A stretch of 59,886 nucleotides of DNA from a bacterium (GCA_024228555.1 JAAETI010000921.1:1-59886); one strand, 5' to 3'. Shown: positions 18,670 to 27,683, counted from the first letter of the stretch. Numbers and translations are program-made. The notes: a model not told the origin generated them from the sequence alone.

Positions 18670-20160
18670 GTGCAAGAGGAGCCGACTACCCGCCTGACTG
18701 GCCGTGACCGACGCCATTTGATCCTGATCGCAGGAGCAGTGGTGACTGTTCTCTTGCTTGTGGCAACCCGGTACGGCTACCACCGCGACGAGTTGTACTT
18801 CGTGGAGGCGACCAACCACCTGGCATGGGGTTATGTTGATCAGCCGCCGCTCACCGTCTGGATTGCCTGGGTGGCGGGGACTCTGGCCCCTAACTCACTC
18901 TTCGTCTTGCGAGTCGCTCCTGCGCTAGCGATCGGCGCTGTGGTGGTCTTGGCTGGGATGATGGCTCGTCGCTTGGGTGGCGGCAGAGTGGCAGTGTTGG
19001 GGGCCGCCACCGCTATTGCGGTGTCGGGCATCTTCCTTGCGGTTGGCCACCTACTCAGTACTACAACCTTCGACATACTCGCCTGGGCCATCGTGCTCTA
19101 TCTGGTGGTTTTGCTTCTTGATGGCGCTGATCCGCGCCTGTGGTTGTTTGTCGGCGCTGCGGTGAGTGTCGGTCTCTTGAATAAGCACCTTGTCCTCTTT
19201 TTGATCTTCGGTCTCATGGTTGGGTTGCTGGCGACACCGCAACGGCGGCTGCTCGCATCCCGCTGGCCATGGCTTGGCGGTCTGACGGCCCTTGTGATCT
19301 GGTCACCGAACTTGCTTTGGCAGATCAGCAACGATTGGCCGACCATCGAAATGATGCAAAGCCTCCAGGACAACAACTCGGGCGTTGGTAAGGCGATCGA
19401 ATTCCTCGGTTTGCAGCTCCCTTTTCTGTCGATTGTCGTGTTGCCACTTGCAGTTCTCGGGGTGCGGCGGATGTTGGCTGGCGACTCGCAATACCGGCCT
19501 ATAGCGATAGCGTTCATAGCTCTGGTGGCCCTCTTCCTCGTCGCTGGGGGAAAGGGCTACTACGTGGTCCCGTTCTACGTCGTCTTCGTCCCTATGGGCA
19601 TGGTTGAGATGGAGAGGCGATGGTCGAATCGAACCGCCCGGATTTCGGCCCGCACCTCCATTGTCACGATGGTTCTTGCCGGGTTGCTGATGAGTCCCTT
19701 CTTCCTGCCGGTGGTTCCCACAAGTTCGGTCGGGTTCTTCAACGCAATCAACAAAGAGCTTGGCGAGACCGTGGGCTGGGACGAGATGGTCGCACAGGTC
19801 GCCGATGTGTATAGGACGCTGCCGGGTCAGGAGCAGTTGACGGCCTCAATACTGACGGGGAGTTACGGAGAGGCTGGAGCCATCGACCGGTTTGGTGAGG
19901 ACTTTGGCTTGCCGTCGGCTCACAGCGGGCACAACGCGTACTGGATGTGGGGGCCACCGCCCGACAACGCTGAGCCGGTGATCTTCGTCGGGTATGGCGC
20001 AAGCGCTCTGGGTAGCGTGTGTTCATCATGGGATGACGTCGCCACGATCGACAACTCGGCCGATGTGGCTAACGAGGAGCAGGGGCTTCCGATATCAATT
20101 TGCCACGAGTTGCGTACCGCATGGTCCGCTTTGTGGCCGGAGCTCAGGCACTACAACTGA
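18670..20160 (+). CDS. GT39-family (ArnT/PMT-like) membrane glycosyltransferase
   Basis: The protein has 496 residues and about 10 hydrophobic segments. The first loop contains Y-G-Y-H-R-D-E-L-Y-F (the DE catalytic pair of GT39) and WGYVDQPPLT, both hallmarks of the PMT_2/ArnT-like family. These enzymes use polyprenyl-phosphate sugars to glycosylate proteins or lipids outside the membrane. A soluble C-terminal domain of about 140 residues follows the last membrane segment. The acceptor is unknown. Confidence 0.88.
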   Translation: MQEEPTTRLTGRDRRHLILIAGAVVTVLLLVATRYGYHRDELYFVEATNHLAWGYVDQPPLTVWIAWVAGTLAPNSLFVLRVAPALAIGAVVVLAGMMARRLGGGRVAVLGAATAIAVSGIFLAVGHLLSTTTFDILAWAIVLYLVVLLLDGADPRLWLFVGAAVSVGLLNKHLVLFLIFGLMVGLLATPQRRLLASRWPWLGGLTALVIWSPNLLWQISNDWPTIEMMQSLQDNNSGVGKAIEFLGLQLPFLSIVVLPLAVLGVRRMLAGDSQYRPIAIAFIALVALFLVAGGKGYYVVPFYVVFVPMGMVEMERRWSNRTARISARTSIVTMVLAGLLMSPFFLPVVPTSSVGFFNAINKELGETVGWDEMVAQVADVYRTLPGQEQLTASILTGSYGEAGAIDRFGEDFGLPSAHSGHNAYWMWGPPPDNAEPVIFVGYGASALGSVCSSWDDVATIDNSADVANEEQGLPISICHELRTAWSALWPELRHYN

Positions 20161-20226
20161 GGTTGTCGACATTGATTGGGCCGATCTATCACCTAGCATC
20201 GTGGGTCTGAATGAAGGACTCGACCC

Positions 20227-20655
20227 ATGCATGAACTAGCGCTGGCCGACTCTGTCGTGAAGGCCGCATTGAGCGCCGCCGACGAAGCCGGCATGGATCG
20301 GATCTCGCGGATTGTTGTCAAGGTCGGTGAGCTGCAACAGATCGAGCGAGACCTGTTCGAATTCTCGTTGACAACCGTCGTGCCTGCCCAGGATTCACGA
20401 TTGGCCGATGTCGTGTTTGACGTAACGGACGAGCCGGTGCTGTTCAGGTGTCGGCCGTGCGGCGCTAGCTATGACCGTGATGCGGCCAACATCGATTCCG
20501 CAGGCGACGAAGGCGAAGCCGTCCACTTCATCCCCGAGCTCTCGCATGCATTTGCCCGATGTCCATCGTGTGCCAGCCCGGACTTCGACATCGTGGCTGG
20601 TCGCGGAATCACACTCAGAAGCGTCGAAGGAACCGGTGACGATGAGCCCGAGTGA
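20227..20655 (+). CDS. hypA: HypA, nickel insertion/zinc-binding maturation protein
   Basis: The 142-residue protein has the N-terminal M-H-E nickel-binding motif and a zinc finger made of C75-x-x-C78 and C112-x-x-C115. The zinc loop is longer than in E. coli HypA (a 33-residue spacer), as in archaeal homologues. HypA delivers Ni to NiFe hydrogenase or urease. It overlaps the following ATPase gene by 14 nt. AAGGA lies 8-9 nt before ATG. No hydrogenase or urease subunit is in the window. Confidence 0.9.
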   Translation: MHELALADSVVKAALSAADEAGMDRISRIVVKVGELQQIERDLFEFSLTTVVPAQDSRLADVVFDVTDEPVLFRCRPCGASYDRDAANIDSAGDEGEAVHFIPELSHAFARCPSCASPDFDIVAGRGITLRSVEGTGDDEPE

Positions 20656-21373
20656 GATCGATCCGCGTTCGTTTGCAGTCGAGGACCGACTTGCGGGCGT
20701 CTCCCGAATAGTCGGGGTAACCGGGAGCAAGGGTGGCATTGGCAAAAGCGTGGTTGCTTCGACCCTGGCGCTGACCCTTGCGGACCGCGGAATGCGTGTA
20801 GGTCTGTTCGACCTCGACTTCACCTCGCCGAGCGATCACGTTGTGCTCGGTGTGAGCCGGAGCTTCCCGGAAGAGGAGTTCGGGATCGAACCGCACCTCG
20901 CCCACGGTATTCACCTGATGTCGATTGCTTTCTTTGCCGGCGATGCCGCGGTCCCGTTGCGGGGTGGGGCAACCACCAACGCTCTGCTCGAGCTCCTTGC
21001 GATCACCCGGTGGGGCGAGCTTGAAGTCCTGGTGCTCGATATGCCGCCTGGTCTCGGCGACACGAGCCTCGACGTCATCAGACTGTTGCCACGGCTGGAG
21101 TTCCTGCTTGTTGGCAACGGCTCCAAAGTCGTCGTAGAGAGCGTGAAGCGGGCACTGCAGCTGTTCTCCGAACTAGACGTTCCGATGGTTGGTCTGCTGG
21201 AGAACATGAGAAGGGGAAGTGACGATGCTGTTGCATCCCTCGCCGCCACGGTTGGGGTGCCATTCCTGGGCTCGGTCCCCTACGATCCGGATCTCGAAGC
21301 GGCACTCGGCGATGTGGATCAGCTACGTCAGAGCATCCTGTATCGATCGCTCGTCGGTGTGCTGACTCCGTAG
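20642..21373 (+). CDS. MinD/Mrp-type P-loop ATPase coupled to HypA
   Basis: I start it at ATG 20642, inside the end of hypA, because the preceding 57 codons of the frame are only the shadow of hypA. The deviant Walker A is K30-G-G-I-G-K-S36, followed by DLDFTSPSDHVVLG and Walker B DMPPGLGD. This is the Mrp/MinD (ParA-like) family. In archaea such as Thermococcus a MinD-type ATPase paired with HypA takes the role of HypB in nickel delivery. By position this protein probably does the same. A general Fe-S scaffold (Mrp/ApbC) is the alternative. Confidence 0.85.
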   Translation: MSPSEIDPRSFAVEDRLAGVSRIVGVTGSKGGIGKSVVASTLALTLADRGMRVGLFDLDFTSPSDHVVLGVSRSFPEEEFGIEPHLAHGIHLMSIAFFAGDAAVPLRGGATTNALLELLAITRWGELEVLVLDMPPGLGDTSLDVIRLLPRLEFLLVGNGSKVVVESVKRALQLFSELDVPMVGLLENMRRGSDDAVASLAATVGVPFLGSVPYDPDLEAALGDVDQLRQSILYRSLVGVLTP

Positions 21374-21565
21374 CGGGGCCGTCCCATGTGGCCTGAAATG
21401 GGCTAGGTGTCTCCCGGACAAGAAGGGACCTTACGCGGGACGTTCGACCCTATGACCGTCCCACGACTCGTTGCATGCTGGAGGGCACGGCGCACACATC
21501 AGCTGGCGATGGGGACAGATGCTGTTGCTCGGGCGCATTAAGGGGAAAACGCGTGAGGAGGAGCA
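21374..21565 (+). other. Upstream region of the 5'-nucleotidase gene
   Basis: This 192-nt spacer holds no recognisable gene. A strong ribosome binding site, GAGGAGGAG, lies just before ATG 21566. I see no clear -35/-10 pair or known operator. Confidence 0.4.
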
Positions 21566-24500
21566 ATGCGCAATCGTCTGAGAAGACTCTTGGTTGGCGG
21601 CATGGTCATGGCGATGATCATCCCGGCGGCCGCCTCGGCTTCCGATTCGGATTCGGTAGAGCACTGGAACCGTCAGTCACAGGTTGCCGAGATCACGTTG
21701 GTACACACCAACGACTTTCATGGCCGTCTCGAGACCGATTACAAGGGACGAGGTGGTTCGGCCAACGTCGCCGGCGTTGTTGACGCCATCGAGGACGAGG
21801 TCGGCCGTCGCAACGTAGTGATGCTTGATGCCGGCGATGCCTACTTCGCTGCTCCGGCGATCTCGCAGCTGTTGATGGGCGAGAGCACCATCGACATCTA
21901 CAACCGGATGGGCTACGACCTCGCCATATTCGGGAATCACGAATTCGACAAGGGACAGGAAGAGCTGGCCGAGCGTGTCGCACAGTCGGACTTCCCGTGG
22001 CTTGGTGCCAATGTTGTACTCGAAGGGACCGAATGGGATCTGCCCGATTGGGCTGAGCCCTACACGATTCTCAACGTTGGTTCCGGACGGAACAAGGTCA
22101 AGCTCGGCGTTTTGGGCCTCGCAGGCCAAGAAACACCTGATGTGACTTTGATCGGCACCACCGCCGGACTCGAATTCAAGGACCTGACCGAGACCATCCT
22201 GCATTATCAGGGTGAGATCATGGACCAAGCCGACGCTCTTGTCGTCGTTGTACACATGGGCAGCGAGGACAGTGGCGCCTACAAGGGCCTGGCGACGGTC
22301 GCCCAAGAGTTGATTGATGCTGGTTCTCCGGTTGATCTCATGATCGGTGGGCACCAACATCAGGCTCTCTTCGACCCGATCTATGTCGGTGATACCGCAA
22401 TCGTCGCGGCCGGCTACTACGGGCGATGGGTTGGACAGATCGACCTCAAGATCGACAAACGCACCCAGGAGCTGACGGTCAATGACTATCAGCTGCACAC
22501 GGTGCTGGATCCGTCGGTCACCCTTGCCAGTCTGGCGACGGCGGTTGACGACTTCTATGCCGACGGCTCGATCACGAAGGACTACATCTACAAGTACCTG
22601 GCCAAGCGGATCGAGTACGCCATTGGTGCATTCGAGGACGGCAAGATCAACAAGGTTGACAGGTATCTGCGCGGCTTCATCTGGGCTGTCCGCATTTTCG
22701 ATGGGCGGTATATCGACGGCGAAGCCGCCGATGCACTGCTGGCGCAAGCCAGGACAATCAAGGACAACCTGCCAGACACGACGATCGCTAATCGGGTTGC
22801 CTACTGGGCCGAAGTTGTCGCACCGATAGTCAATGAACCGGTGGCGGAGACCAACATCTCGCTGACCAGGGACTACAACGACGAGTCGATCGTCGGCGAT
22901 ATCGTCACGGACTCGATGCTGTGGAGCGCCGATCTGTATGACGACGGTGAGCTCAACGGATCGGTCGATGCCGCATTCACCAATCCCGGTGGTTTGCGGG
23001 CTGACATTGTCATTCCGGACGGGGCCAGTCTCCCGCATACGGTCACTTGGGGAGATACGTTCGAGGTGTTGCCGTTTGGCAACACGCTCTACTTGATGGA
23101 CCTGACCGGAGCGCAGATCCAGGATCTCTTGGACCAATCTGCGCTTCTCTACAAGGGAATCCTGCAAGCGTCGGGTGCCAGCTACCACTGGTACAACGAT
23201 GCAGGCGATGACACTGCAACGGCCTGGGGTGCGTACGGAGTCGAGATCGGTGGTGAGCCACTGGTGCGTGACCAGGTCTACACCATCGTCACGAACGACT
23301 TCCTCGCCGGTGGTCAGGACGGATGGACCACATTTGCCGACGGTGTCGCGAGGTGGAACACCTACTACGACATGCAGGAAGGGTTCGTCGAGTACGTCAA
23401 GATGCTCGGTGTTATCGACGCTGAGGACATTGTGGGTGAGCGGATCGTTCGACTCGATGAGGTCGTCACGATGCTGCACACCAACGACAGCCACGGCGAC
23501 TGGCCTGCGGACAGCTACTACGGCGATCCGCAAGGGTTCGAGTATCTGGCGTCATTGGTTGCCGATGAGAGGGCTCACAACCCGAATGCACTCCTGCTGG
23601 ATGCAGGCGACACGTTCCAAGGGAACTCGTTTGCCTACTTCTTCAAGGATGATGCTGACAACCCGATCGCGGGCGGGATGAACCTGCTCGATTATGACGC
23701 AATGGTCCTTGGAAACCATGAGTTCAACTTCGGGCCGTCCAGTCTCGCCAGCATGCTGGGGCAAGTGGAGTTTCCGCTGCTCGGCACGGCAAACCTGGAC
23801 GATGACGGCTCATACGGGTTCATCAACGACAACGTCGACGACTACATCAACCTGGATGTGAACGGCAAGAAGGTAACGATATTCGGGATCACCAACCCCC
23901 GGGTCTATCGCTACGAGTTGCCGACCAATATCCCGGGCCTGACGTTCTTCCCAGCGGTCGATACCGCAGAGGTGCTCGTTCCGGACCTGCTTGCGAGTGA
24001 GAACCCTGACTTGCTGGTTGGCCTCACTCACGTTGGCTATCAGCCATACGGTGATGAGATCGACAGTGACGAGTTGATCGCACAGAATGTGGCTGGTATC
24101 GATGTGATTGTCGGTGGGCATAGCCACAGCCGGTTGAACCCTGCAGTGATCGTGTCGGACCCGACGAACAACCCGGATGGCACGTTGGTGGCCCATGCGC
24201 AGAAGTATGCCTTGTGGCTTGGTCAGGTGAACGTCGGCTGGATCGGTGACGAGATCGTGCTGCGCGAGGGGTATCTGATCCCTGCAGCAGAAGCGGCACT
24301 CGACCCGGATATGTCTTCGTTCCTCAGTCCGTATGTCACGGCTATCGACGAGTACAACGGCACTGTCATCGGCAACACCCTGGTTCCTATCGACGGTTCC
24401 GAGGCCTACACGGAGGAGACGAACTCGGCGAACTTGCAGGCTGATTCGGCTGTGTGGGAGATCGCCGACAAGGGTGGCCCCGCCGTCGACATCCATCTGT

Positions 24501-25033
24501 CTGGTGCGATGACGAGCGCATCGGTCGATGCGGGGACTTTGACCAAGGGCGACATGTTCAACCTGATGAAGTACGAGAACTCGCTTGTCGTGCTGTCGAT
24601 GAACGGTCCAGAGATCAAGAGGGTCCTGGAGCGGGCGTACCGGAACTACTGGTACTTCGAGTACGACCCGGACTACGGCGGCTACTCGCACTACACGACA
24701 TGTAATCTCGCCACGGACTTCGGCAACACCATCACGTACCTCGATGAGGGTGCGTCGGTTCCGCCGACCGGCGACAACGTTGTTTCGCTGCTCATCGATG
24801 GAGTCCCTGTTGATTTCACCGATGATGTGGCGCACTACAACGTGTCGACGGTGAACTACGTTGCTGCAGGATCGTGCAACTTCAACGATGCTGGCGTGAC
24901 CATCTGGCCACTTGACGAGATCATCGCCGACACCCAGCTGTACGTTCGCGATTCGGTGATCAACTATGTCGAGGCGCAACCGGGCGACATTTCGCCTGCG
25001 GTCGAGGGGAGGCTTGTCTTCACGACCCCGTAG
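21566..25033 (+). CDS. Exported tandem 5'-nucleotidase / UDP-sugar hydrolase-like protein
   Basis: The 1155-residue protein has a signal peptide (hydrophobic 9-25, cleavage near ASA-S). It contains two consecutive 5'-nucleotidase modules. Module 1: metal motifs HTND50-F-H52, DAGDAYF, GNHEFD, GGHQHQ (about 44-300), then a 5_nucleotid_C domain with NPGGLRAD (about 400-600). Module 2: HTND641-S-H643, DAGDTFQGN, GNHEFNFG, GGHSHSR (about 635-890), then a second C domain. The second C domain reads LSGAMTSA where NGGGIR is normal, so its nucleoside-binding Arg is missing. Expected role: extracellular phosphate/nucleoside scavenging. UshA-like proteins normally have one module, so the length is about double. 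Confidence 0.93.
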   Translation: MRNRLRRLLVGGMVMAMIIPAAASASDSDSVEHWNRQSQVAEITLVHTNDFHGRLETDYKGRGGSANVAGVVDAIEDEVGRRNVVMLDAGDAYFAAPAISQLLMGESTIDIYNRMGYDLAIFGNHEFDKGQEELAERVAQSDFPWLGANVVLEGTEWDLPDWAEPYTILNVGSGRNKVKLGVLGLAGQETPDVTLIGTTAGLEFKDLTETILHYQGEIMDQADALVVVVHMGSEDSGAYKGLATVAQELIDAGSPVDLMIGGHQHQALFDPIYVGDTAIVAAGYYGRWVGQIDLKIDKRTQELTVNDYQLHTVLDPSVTLASLATAVDDFYADGSITKDYIYKYLAKRIEYAIGAFEDGKINKVDRYLRGFIWAVRIFDGRYIDGEAADALLAQARTIKDNLPDTTIANRVAYWAEVVAPIVNEPVAETNISLTRDYNDESIVGDIVTDSMLWSADLYDDGELNGSVDAAFTNPGGLRADIVIPDGASLPHTVTWGDTFEVLPFGNTLYLMDLTGAQIQDLLDQSALLYKGILQASGASYHWYNDAGDDTATAWGAYGVEIGGEPLVRDQVYTIVTNDFLAGGQDGWTTFADGVARWNTYYDMQEGFVEYVKMLGVIDAEDIVGERIVRLDEVVTMLHTNDSHGDWPADSYYGDPQGFEYLASLVADERAHNPNALLLDAGDTFQGNSFAYFFKDDADNPIAGGMNLLDYDAMVLGNHEFNFGPSSLASMLGQVEFPLLGTANLDDDGSYGFINDNVDDYINLDVNGKKVTIFGITNPRVYRYELPTNIPGLTFFPAVDTAEVLVPDLLASENPDLLVGLTHVGYQPYGDEIDSDELIAQNVAGIDVIVGGHSHSRLNPAVIVSDPTNNPDGTLVAHAQKYALWLGQVNVGWIGDEIVLREGYLIPAAEAALDPDMSSFLSPYVTAIDEYNGTVIGNTLVPIDGSEAYTEETNSANLQADSAVWEIADKGGPAVDIHLSGAMTSASVDAGTLTKGDMFNLMKYENSLVVLSMNGPEIKRVLERAYRNYWYFEYDPDYGGYSHYTTCNLATDFGNTITYLDEGASVPPTGDNVVSLLIDGVPVDFTDDVAHYNVSTVNYVAAGSCNFNDAGVTIWPLDEIIADTQLYVRDSVINYVEAQPGDISPAVEGRLVFTTP

Positions 25034-25053
25034 GACTCACCCAACCCACGACC

Positions 25054-25083
25054 AGAGGAGCCCCGCCCCGGCGGGGCTCCTCT
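25054..25083 (+). terminator. Strong hairpin after the 5'-nucleotidase
   Basis: A perfect 14-bp stem (AGAGGAGCCCCGCC with its complement, 2-nt loop) lies 20 nt after the stop codon. No T-tract follows, but the stem stability makes it a convincing terminator or mRNA-end stabiliser. Confidence 0.75.
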
Positions 25084-25094
25084 ACGTGGATAGG

Positions 25095-25260
25095 GCAGTC
25101 CCCGTCAAGGGGGGATTGTCTTGAGTAGCCCTCCCCTTGTTGTCGGGTAGGCGGGGCCAGGACTGAGCGAAGCGAAGGACTGGACCGGGAGCGGGAGAGG
25201 GTGCACTTGTCACAGGAGGTGCTCACGTCTTGACCCCCCTCGTTCGGCCTGCGCCCGGGC
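25095..25260 (-). repeat. Structured intergenic repeat, copy B (inverted relative to copy A)
   Basis: Read on the minus strand this region contains CGAGGGGGGT, 41 nt, CTCCCGGTCCAGTC, then a block ending GGCCCCGCC, in the same order as at 8270-8400. A CCCCTTGA/TCAAGGGG-type hairpin element lies beside both copies. It is non-coding and sits directly downstream of a terminator. Confidence 0.55.
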
Positions 25261-25371
25261 TTCTGCAGGCCTCCCCCTGTCGCAATTGGCGACGTTTGAA
25301 ACTGGTAGACGTTGAGCTCTCCAGCTGGTAGGTTTGTGGTAGAGAGTAGTCTGTATAAAGAAGTAATTCTT

Positions 25372-25965
25372 ATGACGAACCCGCCAGAACTGAAAGAACT
25401 CGAGAAGAGAAGATATGGCGCGGCTTACGAAGACGGTCTTATCGACGTCTTTGTTGGTGTCTCCCTGATCTGGATCGGAGGGATGTGGCTTCTGCTCCCG
25501 GACTACTTGTCAGGAGCGGTGGCCCTGGTTGCTTTGCTGATCTCTCCAGTGATGGGGAGACGGAGACGCTTTGTGGAAGCTCGCACCGGGTATGTCAAGT
25601 TCACAGAGCCGCGGCGGCAACGGGAACGACGAATCTATACGACAGCAGGATTCCTCTTTGCAGGGTTCATGTTGCTGGCTCGCCCGCTCGGGTCGCTCCA
25701 AGCCGATGACATCGACTGGGCTGTGGGTCCCGACACCCTCATCACGTGGTTGTTGGCACTAGTTGCGGTGGTGTTGGGGGTCTTGGTTGGAGGGAAGCGA
25801 ATGTTTGCGTACGCCACAGCGCTGACCGCGACCGGGGCGATAGCCGTGATGGTCGACGTACCATTCGGCTGGCCGCTACTCATCTCCGGTGCTGCGATCA
25901 CGCTGACCGGGGGTGCAATGACGAGGCGATTCGTCAAGCAACATCAACGCATCGAGGCTCCGTGA
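25372..25965 (+). CDS. Small polytopic membrane protein of unknown function
   Basis: The 197-residue protein starts at ATG 25372 (the upstream 20 codons lack a good start context). It has five to six hydrophobic segments (for example VFVGVSLIWIGGMWLLL, AVALVALLISPVM, TWLLALVAVVLGVLVG). An Arg-rich cytoplasmic loop (GRRRRFVEART...PRRQRERR) separates the second and third. The stop overlaps the GTG of the next gene (a winged-helix regulator), which argues for a regulator/membrane partner pair. No catalytic motif is seen. Confidence 0.7.
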   Translation: MTNPPELKELEKRRYGAAYEDGLIDVFVGVSLIWIGGMWLLLPDYLSGAVALVALLISPVMGRRRRFVEARTGYVKFTEPRRQRERRIYTTAGFLFAGFMLLARPLGSLQADDIDWAVGPDTLITWLLALVAVVLGVLVGGKRMFAYATALTATGAIAVMVDVPFGWPLLISGAAITLTGGAMTRRFVKQHQRIEAP

Positions 25966-26297
25966 ACGAACCCGCCACCGAGCTAGACCGGCCTCAGGTC
26001 GAGATCGACCGTCTTATCCACGAACCGGCCAGATTGATCATCATGGCCAACCTGTACGTGGTCGACGAGGCCGACTTCGTATACCTCGCGCAGCAAACCG
26101 GACTGACCCACGGCAACATCAACACACATATGACTCGCTTGCAGGCAGGTGGCTACGTAGCCGTCGAGAAGATGTTCGTCGCCAACCGGCCTCGAACGGT
26201 GTACCGAATCACCGAAGAAGGCCGAGCTGCACTCCAGCAGTACCGAGAGCAAGTCGGGAACCTGCTTGCGCAGATCGACCCTTCCGCCCCGACGTAA
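25962..26297 (+). CDS. Winged-helix transcriptional regulator (HTH_34-like)
   Basis: The 111-residue protein matches the winged-helix DNA-binding pattern: IHEPARLIIMANLY, then DFVYLAQQTGLTHGNINTHMTRLQAGGYV (recognition helix), then VANRPRTVYRITEEGRAAL (wing). This is the MarR-like PF13601 type. The start is GTG 25962, overlapping the stop of the membrane protein by 4 nt. It probably represses its own operon. Confidence 0.85.
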   Translation: MNEPATELDRPQVEIDRLIHEPARLIIMANLYVVDEADFVYLAQQTGLTHGNINTHMTRLQAGGYVAVEKMFVANRPRTVYRITEEGRAALQQYREQVGNLLAQIDPSAPT

Positions 26298-26410
26298 CGC
26301 CACCCCATCATTCGGATACTCCGTTGTGATGATGCGATATCCAACTTGAGCATGAGGACTTTCGGATAGCGGCGACAGACAATGTCGAGAGAACATCCGA
26401 GGAGGACCAA

Positions 26411-26701
26411 ATGAGTGATCAAGCGAACCTGACGGCTGAGGATCGGGCTCGGAAGCGAGTCAAGGACAGCACCGATGTGATGTGGCACGTCGCTACCTAC
26501 GTGATTGTCAATGCCTTCCTTTGGTTCATCGACATTGCTCAGGGCGGCGGTGTCAATTGGGCGTTCTGGCCGACGATCGGATGGGGTATCGCGGTCGCCT
26601 TCCACGTCGCCTCGTATGTCATCGACGACAGTGGCACAGAAGGCCGCATGTACCAGCGGTTTCTCGCAGAGGAGCGAGCCAAGGAGAGCGACCAAGCCTG
26701 A
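26411..26701 (+). CDS. 2TM-domain membrane protein
   Basis: The 96-residue protein matches the 2TM family: a charged N-terminal helix (ARKRVKDSTDVMWHV), membrane segment 1 (ATYVIVNAFLWFIDI), then NWAFWPTIGWGIAVAFHVASYV. Such domains are often fused to regulators. Here the domain stands alone behind the winged-helix gene with 113 nt between. AGGAGG lies 6 nt before ATG. Confidence 0.85.
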   Translation: MSDQANLTAEDRARKRVKDSTDVMWHVATYVIVNAFLWFIDIAQGGGVNWAFWPTIGWGIAVAFHVASYVIDDSGTEGRMYQRFLAEERAKESDQA

Positions 26702-27135
26702 GGCCCGGTCGCTGCCTAGAGTGTCCAGGGTTCCCAAACCCGAGCGACTAGAAGTCAATAAACTCGCCGCTCGGTATTGCACCAACCCATCCTCCCTACC
26801 GGTTCGAGGGCGATGGGGGGCGCTCGATAACGTTCAGTGTGGTGGGTGATCTGTGCTACGTGTTGTTTACGATGACGACGTCGGTAGCAGCTCCCTGCCC
26901 GGTGAAGGCCTCGATGAGACGCGAGCCCTTGTGGACACAGGGGCTTTCTTGCGTTTCGGGCGTAACGAACGGTTCGCGCTGATCGAATGGGCTAAGCATC
27001 CGCCGAGGGCTAACCCCAGCTCGAGCAGCGCCGATCACCCGGTATGGGCGATATTGCCCACATCGCCGAGTGTCCCCGAATGGCACATGCGCGCTCGGTG
27101 CATTCAACACTCACGGTCGTCACGCGTGGCATTCG
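26702..27135. other. 434-nt stretch without a recognisable gene
   Basis: Short open frames exist on both strands but none has a credible start, ribosome binding site or family motif. I see no tRNA, no repeat and no clear terminator. Confidence 0.4.
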
Positions 27136-27414
27136 TCAGGATGTTCGGTAGACATGGCGGCGATGCCCGACGCGGAGAATGATGACCTCTCGACGATGAT
27201 CATCAATCCTGTACAGAATGCGGTAGGTGCCACGTCGGGCACTCCAGATCCCGTCCAACTCGTTGCGGAGCGCCGCGCCAACCCGACGCGGATTCTCCCG
27301 AAGCGGACCTGTGATGAAGTCAATGACCGCAAACGCGACCGCTTCCGGGAGCGTCTCTCTGATTGCCCGCGCTGCAGGGGCGGCTACGACGATCTCATAG
27401 GGCGGTTCGGTCAC
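27136..27414 (-). CDS. RelE/ParE-family toxin
   Basis: The 92-residue protein has the RelE fold signature: an N-terminal helix pair, PLRENPRRVG, then the catalytic-type sheet GIWSARRGTYRILYRIDDHRREVIILRVGHRRHVY with several Arg and His in the expected places. RelE toxins cleave mRNA on the ribosome. ATG 27414 overlaps the antitoxin stop by 4 nt (ATGA), so the pair is translationally coupled. Confidence 0.88.
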   Translation of the reverse strand: MTEPPYEIVVAAPAARAIRETLPEAVAFAVIDFITGPLRENPRRVGAALRNELDGIWSARRGTYRILYRIDDHRREVIILRVGHRRHVYRTS

Positions 27415-27680
27415 CGGGGCCGCAATGCCTTGACGGCGTCGACACCCCGGACCACATCACCTTGGAGATAGGCACGATGCGCGTCGACGAGTTCAGCGAC
27501 TGCATTGGAGTCCCCGAGCACCGCTGCGGTTTCTTCGAGCGACTCGAGATCCTCGGGACTGATAAGGACGGCAGCCGGCGTTCCGTTCTTGGTGACGGTC
27601 ACGCGTTCGTGGTGTGATTGCACTCGGTCGATGAATTCGGAGAACCGGTCTCTCACTGTTCGTAATGATTCACTTGACAT
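27411..27680 (-). CDS. Phd/YefM-family antitoxin
   Basis: The 89-residue protein starts at ATG 27680. It shows the Phd/YefM N-terminal DNA-binding pattern LRTVRDRFSEFIDRVQSHHERVTVTKNGTPAAVLISPEDLESLEET and an acidic/Leu-rich C-terminal tail that would bind the toxin. The upstream 15 codons of the frame lie within the operator region and are excluded. It is probably autoregulated through the palindrome next to its start. Confidence 0.88.
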   Translation of the reverse strand: MSSESLRTVRDRFSEFIDRVQSHHERVTVTKNGTPAAVLISPEDLESLEETAAVLGDSNAVAELVDAHRAYLQGDVVRGVDAVKALRPR

Positions 27681-27683
27681 GTA

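Noticed and set aside
21677-23533. A 618-codon open frame on the minus strand inside the 5'-nucleotidase gene
   Set aside because: It is the shadow of a gene with full metallophosphatase motifs. No ribosome binding site and no recognisable protein pattern are present.
23810-24979. A 389-codon minus-strand open frame inside the 5'-nucleotidase gene
   Set aside because: Same reason: antisense shadow without motifs.
26790-26820. A GGTTCGAG string resembling a tRNA T-loop
   Set aside because: No acceptor stem, D-arm or anticodon arm can be built around it.
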